Shown: positions 6,903 through 15,156 of the stretch, one piece after another | Layout: each line of letters opens with the position of its first letter | Numbering within the stretch: the first letter of the stretch is position 1 | Assembly (NCBI GenBank): GCA_016179165.1 | Contig: JACORX010000329.1 | Location: 1-26,507, forward strand | Direction: 5' to 3' | Length of the DNA stretch: 26,507 bases | Origin: Candidatus Rokuibacteriota bacterium | GTDB lineage: Bacteria > Methylomirabilota > Methylomirabilia > Rokubacteriales > CSP1-6 | Position numbers and translations under genes: made by a program | Notes under the pieces: model-generated | Told to the model about the DNA's origin: nothing | The model's input: only the letters and a program-made list of their open reading frames with translations | Database searches by the model: none

Positions 6903-7896
6903 CGTCGCCAAGCGACTCGCAAAGCTCCCGCGGGGAGACCGTCGCCGTGCCTCGCTTCATCACCGCCACGCCGCCGGCCACGTTGGCGAGCCACGCGGCC
7001 TCGACCGCCTCAGCCCCTCCGGCGAGGGCGACGGTAAAGGCGCTGATCACGGTGTCCCCCGCGCCGGTCACGTCGGCGATCTGGTCGCTCCCGTGAATCG
7101 GCATGAACGTCACGGGCCCCTCGCGCTCGAGTAGCGCCATGCCGCGGCTGCCGCGCGTGATCAGGAGATAGCGCGAATCGAGCCGCTCGAGCACCACGCG
7201 CCCGGCCTTCTCGAGGACGCTCTCGTCCCCCAGCTCGGCCCCCGCCAGCGCCTCGACCTCGGGCTCGTTTGGAGTCGCCGCGGTCGCGCCCCGGAAGCGC
7301 GGCAGGTCATAGCGGCTGTCTACCGCCACGACCGCGCCGCGCCGGCGGGCCGTCTCGATGACGGCTTCGAAGACCCGTGCCGTGACGGTGCCATAGCCGT
7401 AGTCGGAGACGAGAAACGCATCGGCCCCGCTCCCGGCCGCCTGCACAGCGGCGATCAGCCGCGCTTCGACATTGTCCGCCAGGCTCGGCTCGGGCTCGCG
7501 GTCCAGCCTGACGATCTGCTGGCGCGTGGACTCGTAGCCGCCGGCCATGATGCGCGTCTTCACCGGAGTCAGGCGCCCTACGGCCCTGCTGATGCCCTCG
7601 GATGAGATCCCGGCTTCGCCGAAGAGCCGCAGGACTTCGTCTCCCGCCGCGTCGGCGCCCAGGACGCCTACGGGCAGGGCCGTCGCCCCGAGGGCGCGGA
7701 CATTGTGAGCGGCATTCGCGGCGCCCCCCAAGCGAACCTCGCGGTCCGTGAAGCGGAGGATGAGGACGGGCGCCTCCCGTGAGATTCGCGCGGGCTTGCC
7801 GTAGAGATATTCGTCGGCGATGAGGTCGCCGACGACGACGATTCGCTTGCCGGTGAATCCCGTGATGAGCGCGCGGAGCCTCTTCACCGGGAACAT
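6880..7896 (-). CDS. rfaE1: D-glycero-beta-D-manno-heptose-7-phosphate kinase
   Basis: This 338-aa PfkB/ribokinase-family kinase phosphorylates heptose 7-phosphate at C1, the step before GmhB. Visible elements are VVGDLIADEYLYG (21-33), GGAANAAHNVRALG (57-70) and the C-terminal PfkB signature DVTGAGDTVISAF, whose GAGD contains the catalytic base. It corresponds to the N-terminal domain of HldE. The frame stays open far upstream, but ATG 7896 (MFPVKRLRALITGF) fits the family and overlaps the gmhB 3' end by 13 bp. The product feeds gmhB (upstream) and rfaE2 (downstream), so three consecutive genes supply ADP-heptose for WaaC and WaaF. Confidence 0.94.
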   Translation of the reverse strand: MFPVKRLRALITGFTGKRIVVVGDLIADEYLYGKPARISREAPVLILRFTDREVRLGGAANAAHNVRALGATALPVGVLGADAAGDEVLRLFGEAGISSEGISRAVGRLTPVKTRIMAGGYESTRQQIVRLDREPEPSLADNVEARLIAAVQAAGSGADAFLVSDYGYGTVTARVFEAVIETARRRGAVVAVDSRYDLPRFRGATAATPNEPEVEALAGAELGDESVLEKAGRVVLERLDSRYLLITRGSRGMALLEREGPVTFMPIHGSDQIADVTGAGDTVISAFTVALAGGAEAVEAAWLANVAGGVAVMKRGTATVSPRELCESLGDDGAAARR

Positions 7897-8489
7897 GGCA
7901 CGTCCAGTCTCCCCAGCGCCCATAGGACGGCGTCGAAGAGATCCTCGGCCACGTGGTCGGGCCCGAGCGTCCACTCCTGCCGCCGATACTCCCATTCCCC
8001 GCGGCCGTACCCCGTGAGCACGAGGACCGTCGCCAGTCCCGCCGCTCGACCAGCTCCAATGTCCGACGGCTTGTCGCCGATCATCACCGACCGGGATAGA
8101 TCCAGATTCATTTCCGCCGCCGCGCGGAGCAGGAGCCCCGGCTTGGGCTTCCGGCACTCGCACTGAAGGCGGAATGGCGGCTGCCCGGCTGTCGGATGAT
8201 GGGTGCAGACGTAGAGCGCGTCGAGCTTCGCTCCCTGGTCGGCCAGCTGGCGCTCGACCTCGGCGTTGACCGCATCGAGCGTCTCTTTCGAAAAGTAGTC
8301 TCGCGCAATGCCGGCCTGGTTGGTCGCCAACACCGCGGGGATCCCTGCCCGATTGAGGCGGGCCACACCGGCCGGCGATCTCGGCAGCATACGTACCCGG
8401 CTGGGGTGATTGATATACCCCGCCTCTTCGATGAGACAACCGTCACGGTCCATGAACACGGCGGGACGGCCAGTGGACCCCGGGGACAT
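7884..8489 (-). CDS. gmhB: D-glycero-D-manno-heptose 1,7-bisphosphate 7-phosphatase
   Basis: This 201-aa HAD-superfamily phosphatase removes the 7-phosphate of heptose bisphosphate. The nucleophile motif is FMDRDGCL (12-19), followed by ATNQAGIARDYF. CTHHP followed about 15 residues later by CECRKPKPG forms the zinc-binding loop of the GmhB subfamily, and MIGDKPSDIGAG is the acidic HAD motif. Length is normal. It is the first gene after a 69-bp gap, which holds an AT-rich promoter-like stretch, so it may head its own transcript. The 3' end overlaps rfaE1 by 13 bp. Confidence 0.94.
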   Translation of the reverse strand: MSPGSTGRPAVFMDRDGCLIEEAGYINHPSRVRMLPRSPAGVARLNRAGIPAVLATNQAGIARDYFSKETLDAVNAEVERQLADQGAKLDALYVCTHHPTAGQPPFRLQCECRKPKPGLLLRAAAEMNLDLSRSVMIGDKPSDIGAGRAAGLATVLVLTGYGRGEWEYRRQEWTLGPDHVAEDLFDAVLWALGRLDVPCSR

Positions 8490-8558
8490 GAGGCCAGTGT
8501 AATGCTCCGGCCAGGATTGATCAATGAAAATCCCTGTTTACTGAGTCAAAGAACCCCG
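8490..8558 (-). promoter_or_regulatory. AT-rich intergenic segment, possible promoter/operator for gmhB
   Basis: This gap is clearly more AT-rich than its surroundings. On the minus strand TTGACT lies at 8549-8544. The only nearby -10 candidates (for example ATTGAT at 8525-8520 with an 18-base spacer) are weak. A perfect 10-bp palindrome, ATTGATCAAT, at 8516-8525 overlaps that -10 position and could be a regulator site. It is the only gap over 60 bp in the LPS block that is not made of tandem repeats. Confidence 0.35.
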
Positions 8559-9662
8559 TCAGGCCTTGAGGAGGCGGTAGATTCGTTCGAGCCCTTTGAC
8601 CTGCGCTGCATAGGTGAACGGCTCCGCCGATGCTCTCGCCGCCGACGCCAACCGCCCGGCATCGGCGTCCCGAATAGTCCGCAAGCCTCGCGCGATGTCC
8701 ACCGGCTCGGGCGAGGCGGCAACCGCGCCGCTCACGCCGTCGCTCACGACCTCAGAACCACCCGTCAGAGAGCTGGTGAGCACCGGAACCCCTGACGCCA
8801 GCGCCTCGAGATGCACGTTCCCGAATGGCTCGTAGCGGGCCGGCAGAGCCACGGCGTCGGCGGCGGCATAGAGCCGTTCGACGTCGGGACGCGGCGCTAT
8901 CCAGGTCACGGATGCCTGCAGTCCCAGTCGCGCCTCCAGCCGGCGGTACATCTCGGTCCGCCCTCGGCCGGCCACGAGGAGGTGAATGTCACGGGACCGG
9001 AGGGCAGCCACGGCCTCCATCAGGGGTCCTAGTCCCTTGCGCTCGAAGCCGGAGCCGACGAACGCAACCAGCCACGCTTCCCGCGGACTACCCAGCGCCT
9101 CCCGAGTCTCCGCTCGCCAGCGCTCGCGGTTCTCGGGATGGAAGCGAGTCAGGTCCACGCCGTTATAGACGACGGTCACGCTGGAAGCCGGAGTGCCGTA
9201 GAGCCGCTCGACTTCGGCTTTTCCCCTTGCGGAAATCGCCACGATGTGGCGTGCGCCACGAAGCGTAAAAATGCGCCGTTCCAACCACAAGAGGAGCCGG
9301 TGCTGAGGATTCACTTGAAAGCCGCCCCGCCCCATGGCCTCTAGGTACGCCCGATGGCAGCCTTCGCCGGCCCGGTAGATGTCCTGGGCGAGGCACCGCT
9401 CATGGCTCTGGACGACGTCGTAGGCGCCGGCACTCACCGCCCTCTTCGCCGCAAGGGCGAAGCAGAGTTGGCGGAGCACTGAGGGCTGCCCCGGAACCGC
9501 GAGCCGGCGGAGACCGACCCCGGGGACAGGGAATTGCCGTGCTGACGTGATGAGGTCGACGTCGTAGCCGCCGCGCTCCACGAGTGCGTTGACCAGGCCC
9601 GCGGTGGATGTTTCGACGCCGCCGCGGAAGGAGAAGGGGCGGCAAATGACGGCGAGCTTCAT
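8559..9662 (-). CDS. GT4 glycosyltransferase, WaaG-like LPS core enzyme
   Basis: This 367-aa retaining GT-B enzyme is most like WaaG (RfaG), which adds the first outer-core hexose to heptose. The N-terminus has SFRGGVETSTAGLVNAL, the WaaG-type segment SHERCLAQDIYRAGEGCH lies near residue 87, and VVYNGVDLTRFHP follows. The C-terminal half carries EPFGNVHLEALASGVPV, an intact E-x7-E motif for donor binding. The start ATG overlaps the upstream GT4 stop as ATGA. It is the last gene before the 69-bp gap, so the upstream transcript may partly end or be joined by a new promoter here. The sugar donor is not determined. Confidence 0.85.
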   Translation of the reverse strand: MKLAVICRPFSFRGGVETSTAGLVNALVERGGYDVDLITSARQFPVPGVGLRRLAVPGQPSVLRQLCFALAAKRAVSAGAYDVVQSHERCLAQDIYRAGEGCHRAYLEAMGRGGFQVNPQHRLLLWLERRIFTLRGARHIVAISARGKAEVERLYGTPASSVTVVYNGVDLTRFHPENRERWRAETREALGSPREAWLVAFVGSGFERKGLGPLMEAVAALRSRDIHLLVAGRGRTEMYRRLEARLGLQASVTWIAPRPDVERLYAAADAVALPARYEPFGNVHLEALASGVPVLTSSLTGGSEVVSDGVSGAVAASPEPVDIARGLRTIRDADAGRLASAARASAEPFTYAAQVKGLERIYRLLKA

Positions 9663-10780
9663 CGCGGCGCCGCGGCGAGCCGCCGGTAGTGACTGAGCAG
9701 CCGCGCCGTGACACGCGCACCTGTCAGGCGTTCATGGGCCAGCGCCGCCGCCCTCTCGCCCAGCCTTCGCCGAAGCGCGCCGTCATCCAGCAGGGTTGCT
9801 AAGGCGCGGGCAAGCTCGGGCGCGTCGCCCGCCGGCACGAGCAGCGCCGACTCGTCGTCGGTCAGGACTTCGGCCGCGACGCCGACGCGGCTGGCGATGA
9901 CGGCCCGGCCGGCCGCTAGGTACTCGAAGAGCACGCGCGACATCCCGTCGGACTCGAGCGGCGGGTACAGGGCGATGTCAAGAGATTCGACCACTCGGGC
10001 CGGATCGTCGACGAAGCCGAGGAAGGAGACCCGGTCGCCGAGGCCGGCGCGAACCACGCCCTCCCGGGTCGCAGCTTCGAAGGGTCCCCGCCCCACGAAG
10101 AGGAGGTGAAAGGCGCGTCCCGAGCCGGTGAGCCTCTGCGCCGCCTCGACCACCATCGCATGCCCCTTCATGACGCGGAAGCCGGACAAGAGCCCTACGA
10201 GCAGCACCCCGGCCGCCAGCCCCAGCTCCTGTCGGAGAGCAGCGCCGTCGTGCGTCGGCTTGAATTTCTCCCCGTCAGCGCCGCCCGGGAGCGCCACCAC
10301 GCGATCGGAGGGCGACAGGCCCGCGGCGAGGCACTGGCGGCGGATGGCTTCGCTCACCGTGACGACAAGATCTGTCGCCCGGCCGTAGAGCCAGCGGTTC
10401 AAAGCGTGCGGGCGTATCGGTTGGACGATGTGGCGGGTGCGAACGAGGGGCCGCCTCTGCGGAGAGAGGCGGTTCGCGATCGCCGCCAACCAGTGCTCCT
10501 TGCCTCGATGGACATGCACCACGTCCGTACGCGGCAGCCACGCCCGAAGCGTCCTGAGGTCGCGTATGTCGGCGGCGGGCCGAAGGCCCGAGCGGAAGCT
10601 CAAGGTCTCGATCCGCCGGACGCCTTCGTCGCGCGCGCGCGACATGACCCGATCCTCGGTCCCACGGCGGCAGACGAGCGTCGCCTCGTGTCCGGCCCGC
10701 GTCAGCTCGCGGCATACCCGCGCGGCCCAGTAGGCATCCGAGGACCACCCGCCGCAGGAGACCATGTGGACCACCTTCAC
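9659..10780 (-). CDS. GT4 glycosyltransferase, LPS core or polysaccharide
   Basis: This 373-aa GT-B protein starts MKVVHMVSCGGWSSDAYWAA and has VVHVHRGKEHWLAAIANR and RPLVRTRHIVQPIRPHALNRW in its N-terminal domain. The C-terminal domain has a LSGFRVMKGH donor-site loop and SDGMSRVLFEYLAAGRAV. In that last motif the usual first glutamate of E-x7-E is replaced by aspartate (D-x7-E). The start is GTG at 10780, overlapping the upstream stop as GTGA; the stop overlaps the next gene as ATGA. It resembles the genes at 10777-11910 and 11907-13016, suggesting local duplication. Acceptor and donor are unknown. Confidence 0.85.
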   Translation of the reverse strand: MKVVHMVSCGGWSSDAYWAARVCRELTRAGHEATLVCRRGTEDRVMSRARDEGVRRIETLSFRSGLRPAADIRDLRTLRAWLPRTDVVHVHRGKEHWLAAIANRLSPQRRPLVRTRHIVQPIRPHALNRWLYGRATDLVVTVSEAIRRQCLAAGLSPSDRVVALPGGADGEKFKPTHDGAALRQELGLAAGVLLVGLLSGFRVMKGHAMVVEAAQRLTGSGRAFHLLFVGRGPFEAATREGVVRAGLGDRVSFLGFVDDPARVVESLDIALYPPLESDGMSRVLFEYLAAGRAVIASRVGVAAEVLTDDESALLVPAGDAPELARALATLLDDGALRRRLGERAAALAHERLTGARVTARLLSHYRRLAAAPR

Positions 10781-11910
10781 GGCGCCGCGCTGAGCCTCCT
10801 AATGGTCGCGAGGTACACGGCCTCCATCGCAGCCGCGTGGCGCTCCGAGGCGAAGAGGAGAAGCGCGCGGCGTCTCCCGGCCTCGCCCATGGCGCGCGCC
10901 TCAGAGGGAGCCGATAGGAGACGCGCAAGGGAGGCGGCCACTGCCGGTGGGCTCGGCTCGTCGAGGAGGAGCCCCGTCTCCCCGTGGACCACGGCGTCAG
11001 GGAGCGCGCCCACTCGGGCGGCCAGGACAGGCCGCCCCGCGGCCATGGCCTCGAGGGCCGCGCGGCAGGACTCGTCCGAGCCCGCCCCCATGAGGACGAA
11101 CACGTCGAGGGCTTCGAGCACCGCCGGCAGGTCGGCATCCCGATAGCCGGCGAAGAACACCCGGCGCTCGAGCCCGAGCCGTTTGACGAGTTCCACGAGC
11201 GCATCGCGCCGCTCGCCCTTCCCGACCAGCAACAGCCGCGCGTCACCTAGCTCTGCTCCAAGCAAGCCGAAACCCTCGATGAGGGCCTCGTGACCCCGGC
11301 CGGCAGCGAGCCGCGCGACGCAGCCGACGAGGGGGACGCCGGCCGCCCCGAACTCCTCTCGGACCTTGGCGGCGCCGGGCGCGTCAGTGGCGAAGCGCGC
11401 GGCGTCCACGACGCCGTCCGCGAGGTAGAGCCGCGGGCCGGGAACGCGCGCTTCGCGCAGGCGCTCCCCGATGCGACGGCTCACCGCAATGACTGCGTCG
11501 GTGCGCCGGTAGAGCGCCGAATCCGGCCATGCCCGTCGGACCGAGCGCTCGCTGTGGAAGGTCCTGATGAGAGCTGCCGTGCCGTGTCCCCACCACCCCA
11601 GCCAGTGGTCGTGGCCGTGATGGACATGGACCACGTCCACGCCCTCGCGGGTCACGAGGCTCCTGAGCCGCCGGGCATCCCGCACGATGGCTGCCGGGCC
11701 GGACTTGACGTCGAGCCTCAATTCCTCCACGGGCTCTATGCCGGCCTCGCGCGCCTTTGCCTCGAAGCGGTCACCTGCCGCCAGACCAAGAAGCACGCGG
11801 TGGCCCCGGGACTGGAGGCCAAGCACCAGTCGCAGGACCGGCTCAGCGCTGCCCGTCCACCAGCGGTTGGCGACGACGTGGAGGACGGTGAGCCGGCCCG
11901 TTCCACTCAT
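10777..11910 (-). CDS. GT4 glycosyltransferase, LPS core or polysaccharide
   Basis: This 377-aa GT-B enzyme has an N-terminal TVLHVVANRWWTGSAEPVLRL, with VVHVHHGHDHWLGWWGHG in the position where its neighbour has the HVHRGKEHWL motif. The second domain contains VGCVARLAAGRGHEALIEGF and SDESCRAALEAMAAGRPVLA. The donor-site motif reads D-x7-E rather than E-x7-E, as in the gene at 9659-10780. The start ATG overlaps the upstream gene's stop (ATGA) and the stop overlaps the next start (GTGA). It is probably a core-sugar transferase working at the inner membrane's cytoplasmic face. Specificity cannot be assigned. Confidence 0.85.
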   Translation of the reverse strand: MSGTGRLTVLHVVANRWWTGSAEPVLRLVLGLQSRGHRVLLGLAAGDRFEAKAREAGIEPVEELRLDVKSGPAAIVRDARRLRSLVTREGVDVVHVHHGHDHWLGWWGHGTAALIRTFHSERSVRRAWPDSALYRRTDAVIAVSRRIGERLREARVPGPRLYLADGVVDAARFATDAPGAAKVREEFGAAGVPLVGCVARLAAGRGHEALIEGFGLLGAELGDARLLLVGKGERRDALVELVKRLGLERRVFFAGYRDADLPAVLEALDVFVLMGAGSDESCRAALEAMAAGRPVLAARVGALPDAVVHGETGLLLDEPSPPAVAASLARLLSAPSEARAMGEAGRRRALLLFASERHAAAMEAVYLATIRRLSAAP

Positions 11911-13016
11911 GGGCGCATCGGGCGCGGGGCCGCTCCCGCGATGACCTCGTCGTAGAGTGCCAGCAGCCGGGAGACCGCCGCGCCATGAGAGAAGCGCTCC
12001 TCGACCAACCGCCGGGCCCGCCGGGCGCGATCCGAGGCGCTCGATCCGTCGCTCAAGACAGACTCAATAGCGTGCGCCAGGGCCGCAGCGTCCCCGGGCG
12101 GGACGAGAATGCCCGTCTCGCCGTCCTTCACCACCTCGGGAATTCCCCCGATCGCGCTCGCCACCACGGGTACCCCGGCCGCGAAAGCCTGGAGAAGGGA
12201 CTGCGGCACACCCTCGGTGCGCGTCGAAGCCAGAACGAAGCAATCCATGGCGCGCAAGAGCTTCGGCACGTCGGCCCGGAAGCCGGTGAAGACGACCGCC
12301 TCACCGAGGCCGCGGTCCTTGGCGAGGCCCTCGACCCAAGGCCGCCGGATCCCGTCACCGACGAGCAGGAGCCGCGCCGCCGGATGCCGGGCGTGAACCG
12401 TGGCGAAAGCGTCGAGGAGATGCGCATGACCCTTCGATCCTCTGAACATGGCGACCGACCCGATCACGGGCCGCGCGACGCCCAGGCTCTCGCGCATCGC
12501 CTGGCCATCATTTGCGCCACCGGTGAATTCCGAAAGGTCCACGCCCGCCGGGATGGCGGTGACCCGCCCGGGATCGACCCCGGCCTCGATCACGAGGCTG
12601 CGGATGGCCTCACCGCTCGTGATCACCCGATCGGCGAGCCGGCGATACACGGGGTTCCAGCGATGTCGTATGGGGATCGAGACATGACGCGTCCGCACGA
12701 CCGGGACGCCCGCGGCGCGCGCAGCCAGCCCGCCCACCCAGCCGTCCACCGAGCTGTGTGTGTGGACGATGCTGACCTGCTCCCGCCTGATCAGCCGCTG
12801 GAGCGCGCAGACGGCGCCGAGATCCCACGCTCCCCGCATGCGGACGCCCACGGCCTCGAGACCCGCCGCGCGCGCTTGTCCCAGGAAGCGGCCATCGGGC
12901 TGACCCGCCAGGAGGACCCGCCAGCCACGCTCGGCTGTCCAGCGAGCCTCGCTGAGCGTCCTCAGCTCCTGGCCTCCGAGGCCCGGAGAGGACTCGGTGT
13001 GGAACACGGTCCTCAT
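11907..13016 (-). CDS. GT4 glycosyltransferase, LPS core or polysaccharide
   Basis: This 369-aa GT-B protein opens MRTVFHTESSPGLGGQELRTL. It continues with IVHTHSSVDGWVGGLAAR and VPVVRTRHVSIPIRHRWNPVY, paralogous to the corresponding parts of its two downstream neighbours. The C-terminal domain has IGSVAMFRGSKGHAHLLDAF and TEGVPQSLLQAFAAGVPVVAS. Here the second acid of E-x7-E is glutamine (E-x7-Q), a variant I associate with one GT4 subfamily. ATG 13016 is chosen over an 81-codon extension because it matches the family start and overlaps the waaF stop as ATGA. Donor and acceptor are unknown. Confidence 0.86.
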   Translation of the reverse strand: MRTVFHTESSPGLGGQELRTLSEARWTAERGWRVLLAGQPDGRFLGQARAAGLEAVGVRMRGAWDLGAVCALQRLIRREQVSIVHTHSSVDGWVGGLAARAAGVPVVRTRHVSIPIRHRWNPVYRRLADRVITSGEAIRSLVIEAGVDPGRVTAIPAGVDLSEFTGGANDGQAMRESLGVARPVIGSVAMFRGSKGHAHLLDAFATVHARHPAARLLLVGDGIRRPWVEGLAKDRGLGEAVVFTGFRADVPKLLRAMDCFVLASTRTEGVPQSLLQAFAAGVPVVASAIGGIPEVVKDGETGILVPPGDAAALAHAIESVLSDGSSASDRARRARRLVEERFSHGAAVSRLLALYDEVIAGAAPRPMRP

Positions 13017-14035
13017 GCCGCGAGCGCCTCCTCCATGATCTCGGTCACGGCGGCCGCCGTGATGTCCCGCATGCACACGTGGTCGATGGGACAGCGCGGG
13101 AGGAAGCACGGCGCGCACGGCGCGCGCCCAACGACTCTCCGCGCCGCGTGGCTCCTGGGAGCCGTGAGCCGAGAATCCGTCGGCCCGAAGAGCGTGACCG
13201 TGGGCGTGCCGACGGCCGCCGCGAGATGCGCGAGCCCTGTGTCGCTGCTGAGCAGGCACGCGAGGCGGGCGAGAAGCCGGGGCAGCAGCTCGGGCCCGTC
13301 CCGAGCGACGAGCGATGGAATGGCCCAGCCGGCGGAAGCCGAGACGGCGGTGGCCATCTCCACGTCGGCAGGACTGCCCAGGAGAATGGGGCGGAGTCCG
13401 CGCTCACGGAGACGCGATGCGACTTCCGCGAATGACGCCGCCGGCCATTGCTTCGACGAGCCGAATGATGCGCCGAGGTGGAGTCCGACCGCTCGGGCCT
13501 CTCGGGAGGCTCCGCACTCGTCGAGCAGCGCCGAGACCGCGGCGCCGGACGCGGCGTTCTCCCTGAGGCGCCAGGCCGGAACGGTTACCGGCGACGCGAC
13601 GCCGGCTGCTTCGAGGAGTCCGCGGTACTCGTCGATCTGATGCAGTCGCGGCGACGGCGGCGGTACGGCATGCGTCAGGAGAACCCGCCGCAGGTCGGTG
13701 TCATAGCCGAGCCGCATACGGGCGCCCCAGAGACGCGCCGCCAGGGCAGACTCGAAGGAATTCGTGAGGAGTATCGCACCATCCGGGCGCATTGCCCGGA
13801 GCGACGCGGCGAGCTGGCGGCGGTTCCTGACCTTCAGCGGATAGGGCACAAGGGCGTCGGCCACGCCCTGTCCCGCGAGCAGGGGCGCCCAGCGGCCGAC
13901 GGCCACCACGCAAGCCCCGGGACAGGCCGCCCGAAGGCCCTGCAAGGCGGGCAGCGCCATCACCGTATCGCCGAGCCAGTTCGGGAGGCGCACCAAGACG
14001 ACCCCGGTGGCCGGCATCATGGCGTCGGGCATCAC
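13013..14035 (-). CDS. waaF: ADP-heptose:LPS heptosyltransferase II
   Basis: This 340-aa GT9 enzyme adds the second heptose of the inner core. The N-terminal VVLVRLPNWLGDTVMALPAL and the C-terminal SSDTGLAHLAAAVGTPTVTLFGPT are diagnostic. Cysteines at about 307, 310, 315 and 321 (CAPCFLPRCPIDHVCM) match the conserved Cys-rich end of WaaF and help separate it from WaaC. The frame begins with GTG 14035, which overlaps the lpxK stop as GTGA. In-frame ATGs at 14032, 14020 and 14017 are alternatives, and the last two are closer to the usual WaaF start. It works with WaaC at 5353-6384. Confidence 0.94.
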   Translation of the reverse strand: MMPDAMMPATGVVLVRLPNWLGDTVMALPALQGLRAACPGACVVAVGRWAPLLAGQGVADALVPYPLKVRNRRQLAASLRAMRPDGAILLTNSFESALAARLWGARMRLGYDTDLRRVLLTHAVPPPSPRLHQIDEYRGLLEAAGVASPVTVPAWRLRENAASGAAVSALLDECGASREARAVGLHLGASFGSSKQWPAASFAEVASRLRERGLRPILLGSPADVEMATAVSASAGWAIPSLVARDGPELLPRLLARLACLLSSDTGLAHLAAAVGTPTVTLFGPTDSRLTAPRSHAARRVVGRAPCAPCFLPRCPIDHVCMRDITAAAVTEIMEEALAA

Positions 14036-15156
14036 GGCATCCGCCGCCCGGCGGCCGCGCGTCTCAGCGTCTCGCTGAGCACCTGGTCAAGGGCCACTCT
14101 GTCGGCACCCAAGTCGAGCCGCACGGATAGCACCCAGAACGGCACGTCTCCCAAAGACATCTCGCGGAGCCGGACCCAGTCCTTCTCCGTCGTGAGGACG
14201 GCCTCGGCCCCCGTCTCGCTTACCCGCGCGGCCACGCGAGCGAGATCGCCCGGCGTGTACCAGTGATGGTCAGGGAACTCCGCCAACCCCGCTACCTCGG
14301 CTCCCAGACCCATGGCCGTCGCGACGAATCCCCTGGGCGCCGCGAGTCCCGCCAGGATGAGCACCTTCCGTCCGGTCAGCCCCTCAGGCTCTGCGGTACG
14401 AACGTAGTCGCCACGTCGAAGCGACGTCGGGCGGTAGGCGCCGCTGAGAACTGTCGCCGCTGACGCTCGGAGCCGCAGCACGTGGGCGATATCGCTCGTG
14501 GCGGCGGCCGTCGGCGGGTTCGTCACCACGACGAGGCCGGCCCGCTTAAGGGCGGACAACGGCTCGCGCAGGGAGCCCCTAGGAAAGAGTCGGCCGTTGC
14601 CCCACGGGTCGCTTCCTGAGACCACGACGATCTCGATGTCCTTGGTTAGGGTCCGGTGCTGGAATCCGTCGTCGAGGACCAGCGCGTCGGCGAAGCATGT
14701 CTCGACCGCGACCACCCCCGCCTCGTACCGGCTCTCCCCCACCACGATCGGCACTCCGGGCAGATGCTCCGCTAGGAGCGCCGGCTCGTCTCCGCCGTCT
14801 CGCGTGCCGAGCCGGACGCCGCCGCCGTCGGCCACGATTCGAACGCCGCGCGTGCGCCGCCCATATCCTCGGCTCAGGACGGCGGGCCGCGCGCCCATCT
14901 CGCGGAGCGCCAGCACGACGACCTCGGCCAGCGGTGTCTTTCCACTCCCGCCCATCGTGACATTGCCGACCGATATCACCGGGACGGGAAGGCCGCGCGT
15001 AGACAAAAGGCCGATCCGGTAAGACGCGGAGCGCGCCGTGAGGGCGGCGCGATAAGCCGCCGCCGCCGCGCTGAGACCCGCGCGCACCACGGGGCTCGCC
15101 CGCCCATACCAGGCTTCCTGCAGCCGGAGCTCCGGCGCCCGCGCCGACTCAGCCAT
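14032..15156 (-). CDS. lpxK: Tetraacyldisaccharide 4'-kinase
   Basis: This 374-aa membrane-associated kinase phosphorylates the 4' position of the lipid A disaccharide to give lipid IVA. The N-terminal hydrophobic/amphipathic region (about 22-50) precedes the P-loop segment GNVTMGGSGKTP (64-75). VLSRGYGRR and the LDDGFQHR motif follow, all standard for LpxK, and LTTEKDWVRL lies near the C-terminus. The start overlaps the waaA 3' end by 8 bp and the stop overlaps waaF (GTGA). Length is slightly above the usual 320-350, mainly from a longer N-terminus. In many bacteria msbA lies nearby, but none is seen here. Confidence 0.95.
   Translation of the reverse strand: MAESARAPELRLQEAWYGRASPVVRAGLSAAAAAYRAALTARSASYRIGLLSTRGLPVPVISVGNVTMGGSGKTPLAEVVVLALREMGARPAVLSRGYGRRTRGVRIVADGGGVRLGTRDGGDEPALLAEHLPGVPIVVGESRYEAGVVAVETCFADALVLDDGFQHRTLTKDIEIVVVSGSDPWGNGRLFPRGSLREPLSALKRAGLVVVTNPPTAAATSDIAHVLRLRASAATVLSGAYRPTSLRRGDYVRTAEPEGLTGRKVLILAGLAAPRGFVATAMGLGAEVAGLAEFPDHHWYTPGDLARVAARVSETGAEAVLTTEKDWVRLREMSLGDVPFWVLSVRLDLGADRVALDQVLSETLRRAAAGRRMP

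Noticed and set aside
7897..8439. Fusion of an extra N-terminal domain to rfaE1
   Set aside because: The 181 extra codons are an out-of-frame reading of gmhB.
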